A stretch of 18,251 nucleotides of DNA from positions 1 through 18,251 of the forward strand of contig DATKCJ010000196.1 of NCBI GenBank assembly GCA_035513275.1, given 5' to 3'. Below are positions 13,388 through 18,251 of this stretch, one piece after another; the first letter of the stretch is position 1, and each line of letters starts with the position of its first letter. Made by a program: the position numbers and the translations under genes. This stretch comes from DATKCJ01 sp035513275 (lineage in GTDB: Bacteria > Verrucomicrobiota > Verrucomicrobiia > Opitutales > Opitutaceae). Below the pieces are notes generated by a model, which saw only the letters and a list, made by a program, of their open reading frames with translations, was not told the origin of the DNA and ran no database searches.

Positions 13388-14373
13388 GCTTTGAGCGGGT
13401 TGTCCTTGATGAACTGGACGATCTCGTGGGCGTCGCCGAAGCAGAGCGCGGAGAACGTGTCGGCTGCGCCGTAGTAGATCGCGAGACGACCGGTCGCCGC
13501 GTCGCACAGGCAGCCGACGGGGAAGCACCCGCCGGGCACGAAGCCGGTGAGCTCGTAGGACTCCTCCGGCACGAGGAACGGCTGGTTGCAGCATGCGATC
13601 ACCTTCCACGGTTCCTCGTGGTCGAGCAACATGCCGCCCATCGAGTAGACGTAGCCGTTACATGTGGTCGTGACGCCGTGATAGATCAGCAGCCATCCCT
13701 CGCTCGTCTCGATGGGCGACGGGCCCGCACCGATCTTCGTGCCCTGCCACCACGGGCCGCCGCGCGAAGCGACGTGTCGGTGGCGGCCCCAGTGCACCAG
13801 ATCCTCGCTCTCGCTCGTGAAGATGTCGCCGAATGGCGTGTGCCCTGTGTCAGACGGCCGCGAGAGCATTACGAACTTGCCGCGGATCTTCCGCGGAAAG
13901 AACACGCCGTTGCGGTTGTAGGGAAGAAACGCGTTCTCGAGCTGCTCGAACTTCACGAAGTCGGTTGTGCGCGCGATGCCGATCGTGGGGCCGTGGTAGC
14001 CGTTGCACCAGGTGACGGAGTGCACGCCTTCGATGAGCGTGACGCGCGGATCGTAGGCATATTCGTGGCGCGTGACCTCGGGATCGCCTTTCTCGAACTG
14101 GATCGACTTCGGCTCGAATGTGAACTTGATCCCGTCGGGGCTGCGGCCTACATGCAGGTGCGGAATTCGGTCCATGCCCTCGGTGCGGAAGACGCCGATG
14201 AATCCGTCCTCCCACGGCACGACAGCGCTGTTGTAGATGCCCGTAACGCGCGGTAGCGGCCGGCGGCCGATCACCGGGTTGCCGGTGTAACGCCAGAGCA
14301 TGTCCTGATTGCCGGCCGGGCGCGGCTGCCAGGGAATATTGGGAAGTGGTGATCCAATGATGGATAGTTTCAT
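13384..14373 (-). CDS. GH130 beta-mannoside phosphorylase
   Basis: A 329-residue five-bladed beta-propeller enzyme of usual GH130 length. Family blocks are YNSAVVPWEDGFIGVFRTE (47-65), HEYAYDPRVTLIEG (103-116) with the probable proton donor Asp108, GVFFPRKIRGKFVMLSRPSD (156-175), GTKIGAGPSPIETSEGW (211-227) with YHG, and YYGAADT (300-306). Members use phosphate to split beta-mannosides such as mannosyl-glucose or mannooligosaccharides, giving mannose-1-phosphate. There is no signal peptide, so it acts in the cytoplasm. The exact subfamily cannot be fixed by eye. ATG 14373 is chosen because the open frame beyond it (to 14532) translates low-complexity repeat DNA. It is the last gene of a minus-strand set after GH94 and GH27, with 232 bases of repeat-rich DNA between it and GH27. 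Confidence 0.9.
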   Translation of the reverse strand: MKLSIIGSPLPNIPWQPRPAGNQDMLWRYTGNPVIGRRPLPRVTGIYNSAVVPWEDGFIGVFRTEGMDRIPHLHVGRSPDGIKFTFEPKSIQFEKGDPEVTRHEYAYDPRVTLIEGVHSVTWCNGYHGPTIGIARTTDFVKFEQLENAFLPYNRNGVFFPRKIRGKFVMLSRPSDTGHTPFGDIFTSESEDLVHWGRHRHVASRGGPWWQGTKIGAGPSPIETSEGWLLIYHGVTTTCNGYVYSMGGMLLDHEEPWKVIACCNQPFLVPEESYELTGFVPGGCFPVGCLCDAATGRLAIYYGAADTFSALCFGDAHEIVQFIKDNPLKA

Positions 14374-14382
14374 GACGGAATT

Positions 14383-14605
14383 GGGTCTGGGGTCTCGGGT
14401 CTGGGGTCTCGGGAAATGCGGATTGCGGAGTTCGGGGCAGAGAGATTTACGATTTTGGATTCTCGATTTTCGATTGAACAGACCCGCCTTCGCTTGGAGA
14501 GCTTCGGCGCGGCAAGGAGACACGAATTTCACGAACTAACACGAGTGGGGTCCTGTAGTCAGTTGTCCGGTAGTCCGTGGTCCATGGTCCTGTGGTCTCT
14601 CCCTC
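14383..14605. repeat. Mosaic of short degenerate repeats between GH27 and GH130
   Basis: This gap holds three different low-complexity blocks and no gene: GGGTCTGGGGTCTC twice in perfect tandem (14383-14396, 14397-14410); an AT-rich block of GATTTT/GATTCTC variants (about 14451-14475); and a run of degenerate GTCC/GTCA units (about 14549-14600, for example GGTCCATGGTCC). Such blocks resemble the dispersed repeats seen between genes in Verrucomicrobiota genomes, as I recall them. Part of the gap is in frame with GH130 and would add a nonsensical N-terminus. Confidence 0.55.
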
Positions 14606-15976
14606 CTACTCCTTCACCGGTGTGAGCCGGAGGAATGCCGCGTCGTGCGCGTCGAGGTGCGCGGTGAACTTTCCGGTCGTGTGGCCGGCGTCGCGCTTGT
14701 TCCAAATGTCGCGGACGGTGCACTTCTCGCTGCCGAGGAACCACCAGCCGTGGCTCCAGTCGATTTCTACCTCGGCAGCGGTTGCGCCGGAGTTCAGGAC
14801 GGCGACTGCCCATTCGCCGCCGGCGAGTTCGCGCACCCAGATTTCCTGCGAGGGTTCGGCGCGGAAACGCCAGCCCTGCTTGCCGAGCTTGTCCTGGTTG
14901 ACGGCGAGCGCCTCGCGGTCTGTGAGGAGGGCGAGAATCTCCGGCGTCGCGGCACGCACGTCGTTGCCCGCCATCAGCGGCGCGGCGAGGATGCACCACA
15001 ATGAGAAGTGTGCGCGCGATTCGGCGAACGTCAGGCCCGAGTTGCCGACCTCGAGCATGTCGGGATCGTTCCAGTGGCCCGGACCGGCGAAGGCGTTGAT
15101 GCCGTTGCCCGGCTGGCCGTCGGCAGGCTGCACCTGCGAATACTGGAGGTCGAGGATGACCTTCCAGCCCTGTTCCCAGCGCTGCTTGCAGTCGTAACAG
15201 TCCATGATGTCGCCGGTGGTGCGCCAGAGGTGGCCGACGTCCTTCGCCCACTCCCAAGGTTTGCTGTGGCCCCACTCGCAGATGCTGAAAACGATGGGCC
15301 GGCCCGCGGCGTAGAGCGCGTCGCGCATACGGGTGTAGGCATCGCGCGCGTCGGCCGTGCCGGAGCTGCACCAGTCGTATTTGAGATAGTCGACGCCCCA
15401 CTCCGCAAATTTCAGTGCGTCCTGAAACTCATGTCCCCAGCTTCCGGGAAAACCGCCGCAGGTCTTCCTGCCCGCGCAACCGTAGATGCCGAACTTGAAC
15501 CCGCGCTCGTGCAGGTAGTCGCCGAGCGCCTTCATACCGGAGGGAAACTTCTCCGGGTGCGCCATGAGGTTGCCATCGGGATCGCGCTCCATCGCAGACC
15601 ACGTGTCGTCTAGCACGATGTAGACGTAGCCCGCATCGCGCATGCCGTTTGCGATCATCGCCTCGGCAGTCTCCTTGATGAGGTCCTCGTTGATGTTCGG
15701 GGCAAAGGTGTTCCAGCTGTTCCAGCCCATCGGGGGCGTGAGTGCGAGGCCTTCGAATTTCTGCGCAGACGCTGCGGTGCAGAGGGCGAGGGCAGACAAC
15801 AAGACCCCCCGAAGAATCAACTTCTCATAGAGTAACTGGAATCGGGTAGCCCGCGATCTCCGAGCGCGGGTCCGTGACTCACCCGTCCTCGGAGAGGCCG
15901 GGCTACCGGCGCTGCCGCGCCATGATCTGCAGCTCAAAGGACGTTGGACGAACGATAGGAGTAGTTTCAGTTTCAT
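14606..15976 (-). CDS. GH27 alpha-galactosidase, secreted; leader interrupted by a repeat
   Basis: From ATG 15976 the product is 456 residues. The GH27 barrel begins at about residue 72 (QKFEGLALTPPMGWNSWNTF). The nucleophile is Asp201 in VDYLKYDWC and the acid/base is probably Asp256 in LWRTTGDI; IVLDDTW, GFKFGIYGC and GPGHWNDPDMLEVGN are further family blocks, followed by a C-terminal beta domain. The enzyme removes terminal alpha-galactose, for example from galactomannan. A good signal peptide (LILRGVLLSALALCTAASA) lies just before the barrel, at residues 53-71. The preceding 50 residues are arginine-rich and translate a REP-like palindrome (15845-15907). TTG 15820 would start directly at that signal peptide and is a serious alternative start. 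Either the repeat entered the original leader in frame, or it is intergenic and the TTG is used. Confidence 0.9.
   Translation of the reverse strand: MKLKLLLSFVQRPLSCRSWRGSAGSPASPRTGESRTRARRSRATRFQLLYEKLILRGVLLSALALCTAASAQKFEGLALTPPMGWNSWNTFAPNINEDLIKETAEAMIANGMRDAGYVYIVLDDTWSAMERDPDGNLMAHPEKFPSGMKALGDYLHERGFKFGIYGCAGRKTCGGFPGSWGHEFQDALKFAEWGVDYLKYDWCSSGTADARDAYTRMRDALYAAGRPIVFSICEWGHSKPWEWAKDVGHLWRTTGDIMDCYDCKQRWEQGWKVILDLQYSQVQPADGQPGNGINAFAGPGHWNDPDMLEVGNSGLTFAESRAHFSLWCILAAPLMAGNDVRAATPEILALLTDREALAVNQDKLGKQGWRFRAEPSQEIWVRELAGGEWAVAVLNSGATAAEVEIDWSHGWWFLGSEKCTVRDIWNKRDAGHTTGKFTAHLDAHDAAFLRLTPVKE
15845..15907. repeat. REP-like palindrome at the 5' end of the GH27 gene
   Basis: GGTAGCCCGCGATCTCCGAG (15845-15864) and its partner at 15888-15907 are reverse complements at 17 of 20 positions. 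The pairing resumes inside with CGGGT/ACCCG, giving a hairpin of more than 60 bases. It is a different family from the element at 1722-1827. It is read through without a stop in the GH27 frame. Confidence 0.7.
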
Positions 15977-16022
15977 GGCGATGACCAGGGGCCGGCGCTG
16001 GCGGCCGGTTTCTCTTTGAAGT

Positions 16023-16036
16023 TCCTCACCCGAGGA
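16023..16036 (-). other. Small hairpin over the GH94 stop codon
   Basis: TCCTC (16023-16027) and GAGGA (16032-16036) form a 5-bp stem with a 4-base loop. The GH94 TGA (16028-16026) runs from the loop into one arm. On its own this could be chance; it is listed because larger stop-codon hairpins occur at rhaEW, the toxin and GH130. Confidence 0.3.
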
Positions 16037-18251
16037 TGGCGACGATGCGCGCACCGTCGCGCAGCGCGGAGAGGGGTATCACTTCGCCCGCGATGGGCTG
16101 GCCGTCGACCGTGAGCGACTTGATCCCGTGGCACTTGCCGCGCGGATTCTTCACCTCGATGTGGAGCTGCATGCCGCGGAAGTTGCGCGTCATGGTGAAA
16201 CCTTTCCACGCCTTCGGAATGCACGGCGCGATGCGGAGACCGTTAACCTCCGGCCGCACGCCGAGAATCCAGTGTGTCGCAGTGTAGTAGGCCCACGAGG
16301 CGGTGCCGCTGAGCCACGGCACGCGCGACTTGCCGTGGTTCGCGCTGAATTGCGCGTAGGTCGTCTGGCAATGTACGTAGGGCTCGACCTCGCGGAGCTC
16401 GGCGCGCGTGTTGTAGGCGGACGGCATGAACGCGCGGTAGTAAGCGTGCGCCTGATCGCCATTCCCCTGAATCGCCTCGGCGATGACCGCCCAACTCTGC
16501 GTGTGGGAAAAGATGCCGGCGTTTTCCTTGATGCCGAGGTTGAAGAGCGTGGCGCGCATCACCTCGGGGTCGGCCTTAACGAACGGCGGCGCGCAAAGCG
16601 CGATGCCGTAGGGTCCGGCGCATTTTTCCTTCATCGTCTTCAGCGCTTGCTTGGCCTGCGTCGAAGTGGCGGCACCGGAAATGACGGCCCACACCTGCGT
16701 GTTCATGTAAACCTGGCCCTCAGCGAATGTCTTCGTGCCGAAAATCGTGCCGTCCTGACCGATCGCCCAAATGAACCACTTGCCATCCCAGCAAACTTTC
16801 TGGATCGCGGCGTCGAGCCTGTCGCGTTTTGCCAGCGCCCATTCGACCTCGGCTGGCCGGCCGAGTTTTTCGGCAATGTCGGCGTAGACGCTGAGACCGA
16901 GCCGGACCTGAAACGCGACGAAGACACTCTCGCCGTGGTAGCCGAGCTTGATGCAATCGTTCCAGTCGGCCGCGAGTCCGCACGGCAGACCGTTGCGGCC
17001 GGTGCGCTCGAGATTGAAATCGAGGGCGCGACGCAGGTGCCCGAAGACGGTGGCCTCGCCGCTGTCGGCGTAAGGCAGGATCTTCCGATAGAAATCGAGA
17101 TTGCCCGTCTCCGCGACGAAGGCCGGCACCGCGTTGAAGAACCACAGGCAGTCGTCGCTGCGGTATTCCTCGTCGGGCGGTGCGAGTTCATGACCGGGCC
17201 GGTGCGTGAACGGCTTGATCACAGGAATCGCACCGCCGTTCGCGAGCTGTCCGGTGAGCATGAGCTCGAGCCGCTCCTGCACGCCTTCCTTCAGCAGCGG
17301 GATTGCGCCGAGGATGTCCTGGACGGTGTCGCGGAAGCCGAGGCCGTCGCGCTCGCCGTTGTAGATGAGCGACGCGGAGCGCGACCACGCGTAGGTGATG
17401 AGCGCGTTGTAGGCGTTCCATGTGTTGACCATGTGGTCGAAGTCCGCGTCGGGCGTTTTGACCTGGAGATTGGCGAGCGGCGCGTGCCACGCGGCGACGA
17501 GTTTCTTGAACTCTGCCTCGCAGCGCTTGCCGTTGCCGAACTCGGCGACGGTCTTGCGGCCGTGCGAGGCGACGGTGCCGAGGCCGAGCAACACGATGAG
17601 CTCGCGCGTCTCATCAGGCTTGAGCGTGAGGTTCGCCTGCTGGCAGCCGACGACGTTGTCGCCCTCAGCGAGGAAGTTCGAGCAACGCCCGTTCGCGACG
17701 ACTGCCGGAGCGGCATAGCCGCCGTAGCCGCCGATGAAATGCTCGCGCGTGGTCTCGACTCCGGCGAGCTTGGCGCCGGTCAGCGCCATCCATGTGCGGT
17801 TGCACCCGGTGAGATCCTTGCCGTCGAAGTCGTAGTTCGGGTTGCACGTGACGCCGAGGATGCCGTCCTCGAGCGTCGCCTTCGTGATGAACTGCGAATA
17901 CTGCAGGTTGACGAGGTCCTGCCAGGTGTCCCACAGGTTCGCGAACTCGCAGTAGGTGAAGACGGAGAGCTTGCGCGTGCGCTTCGTGTTGTTGGTGACC
18001 TTGAGCCGCCAGTATTCGAACGTCTGGCCGAGCGGCACGAAGTAGGTCGATTCGGTCGCGATGCCGGCGTAGCGGCTCTCGATGATCGTGTAGGCCGTGC
18101 CGTGCCGGCAGGTTGACTTGTATTTATCGCGCGGCTTGCCGACAGGCTGCCACGAAGCGGACCAGAAATCCTTCGATGCGTTGTCGCGGATGTAGAACAG
18201 GCGGCCAGGCTGGTCCATCGGCACGCTGTTGAATCGCATGCGCAGGAAGCG
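16026..18251 (-). CDS. GH94 glycoside phosphorylase, cellobiose-phosphorylase-like (5' end outside window)
   Basis: The frame stays open to the window edge, giving 741 residues. The first Met at 18239 is internal: family members have an extra N-terminal segment before the conserved RFNSVPMDQPGRLFYIRDN, so a few dozen residues are missing. After an N-terminal beta-sandwich (to about 250), the alpha/alpha barrel shows YNGERDGLGFRDTVQD (293-308, counted from 18239), the DWND motif (425-428) that carries the general acid in GH94, GESVFVAFQ, and late blocks such as KENAGIFSHTQSW and SGTASWAYYTATHWILGVRP. GH94 enzymes split beta-linked disaccharides with phosphate to give a sugar-1-phosphate; cellobiose is the most likely substrate by similarity of these blocks, with other beta-glucosides or chitobiose possible. 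No signal peptide can be judged. It is the first visible gene of the GH94-GH27-GH130 set. Confidence 0.9.
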   Translation of the reverse strand, partial: RFLRMRFNSVPMDQPGRLFYIRDNASKDFWSASWQPVGKPRDKYKSTCRHGTAYTIIESRYAGIATESTYFVPLGQTFEYWRLKVTNNTKRTRKLSVFTYCEFANLWDTWQDLVNLQYSQFITKATLEDGILGVTCNPNYDFDGKDLTGCNRTWMALTGAKLAGVETTREHFIGGYGGYAAPAVVANGRCSNFLAEGDNVVGCQQANLTLKPDETRELIVLLGLGTVASHGRKTVAEFGNGKRCEAEFKKLVAAWHAPLANLQVKTPDADFDHMVNTWNAYNALITYAWSRSASLIYNGERDGLGFRDTVQDILGAIPLLKEGVQERLELMLTGQLANGGAIPVIKPFTHRPGHELAPPDEEYRSDDCLWFFNAVPAFVAETGNLDFYRKILPYADSGEATVFGHLRRALDFNLERTGRNGLPCGLAADWNDCIKLGYHGESVFVAFQVRLGLSVYADIAEKLGRPAEVEWALAKRDRLDAAIQKVCWDGKWFIWAIGQDGTIFGTKTFAEGQVYMNTQVWAVISGAATSTQAKQALKTMKEKCAGPYGIALCAPPFVKADPEVMRATLFNLGIKENAGIFSHTQSWAVIAEAIQGNGDQAHAYYRAFMPSAYNTRAELREVEPYVHCQTTYAQFSANHGKSRVPWLSGTASWAYYTATHWILGVRPEVNGLRIAPCIPKAWKGFTMTRNFRGMQLHIEVKNPRGKCHGIKSLTVDGQPIAGEVIPLSALRDGARIVAILG

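Noticed and set aside
14374..14532. Longer N-terminus for GH130
   Set aside because: The added residues come from tandem and AT-rich repeats; the family start fits ATG 14373.
16128..18116. 662-residue plus-strand open frame opposite GH94
   Set aside because: GH94 is clear on the other strand over its whole length; the frame is a codon-bias shadow.

Overview
The window looks like a chromosomal carbohydrate-utilisation region of a GC-rich Gram-negative bacterium, most likely a Verrucomicrobiota member close to Opitutaceae. I infer this from a GH106 rhamnosidase C-terminus, a TonB-dependent receptor of the short 'SLDELMDVEVTSVSRR' type, almost no Shine-Dalgarno sequences, several GTG/TTG starts, and many palindromic repeats between (and twice inside) genes. 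No rRNA, tRNA, CRISPR or transposase gene was found.

Plus strand, 1-12635: a rhamnose locus. It opens with the 3' end of a GH106 alpha-L-rhamnosidase overlapping a secreted alpha/beta-hydrolase esterase. After a REP-like repeat and a perfect AT-rich palindrome (probable operator) come a DeoR-family regulator, a bifunctional rhamnulose-1-phosphate aldolase/lactaldehyde dehydrogenase (RhaEW type), rhamnulokinase RhaB, a fucose-isomerase-like protein, a stand-alone class II aldolase, L-rhamnose isomerase RhaA, and a TonB-dependent receptor. RhaA, RhaB and RhaEW form a complete path from L-rhamnose to dihydroxyacetone phosphate and lactaldehyde/lactate. The extra isomerase-like/aldolase pair is not needed for that path and suggests a second (deoxy)sugar.

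Minus strand, 12650-13115: a small ribbon-helix-helix antitoxin/RelE-ParE toxin pair lies between the two sugar regions, with a striking operator of three 8-bp-spaced repeats.

Minus strand, 13384-18251: a probable operon GH94 phosphorylase (5' end outside the window) - GH27 alpha-galactosidase - GH130 mannoside phosphorylase. Together they suggest removal of galactose from galacto(gluco)mannan oligosaccharides and phosphorolysis of the backbone disaccharides.

The less ordinary content is non-coding: perfect hairpins centred on or overlapping stop codons, polypyrimidine CACTCACT leaders before three rhamnose genes, and repeat elements that have entered coding sequence (GH27 leader, rhaB). No clearly unprecedented multi-gene system is visible; the best candidates for new biology are the isomerase/aldolase pair and the stop-codon hairpins.
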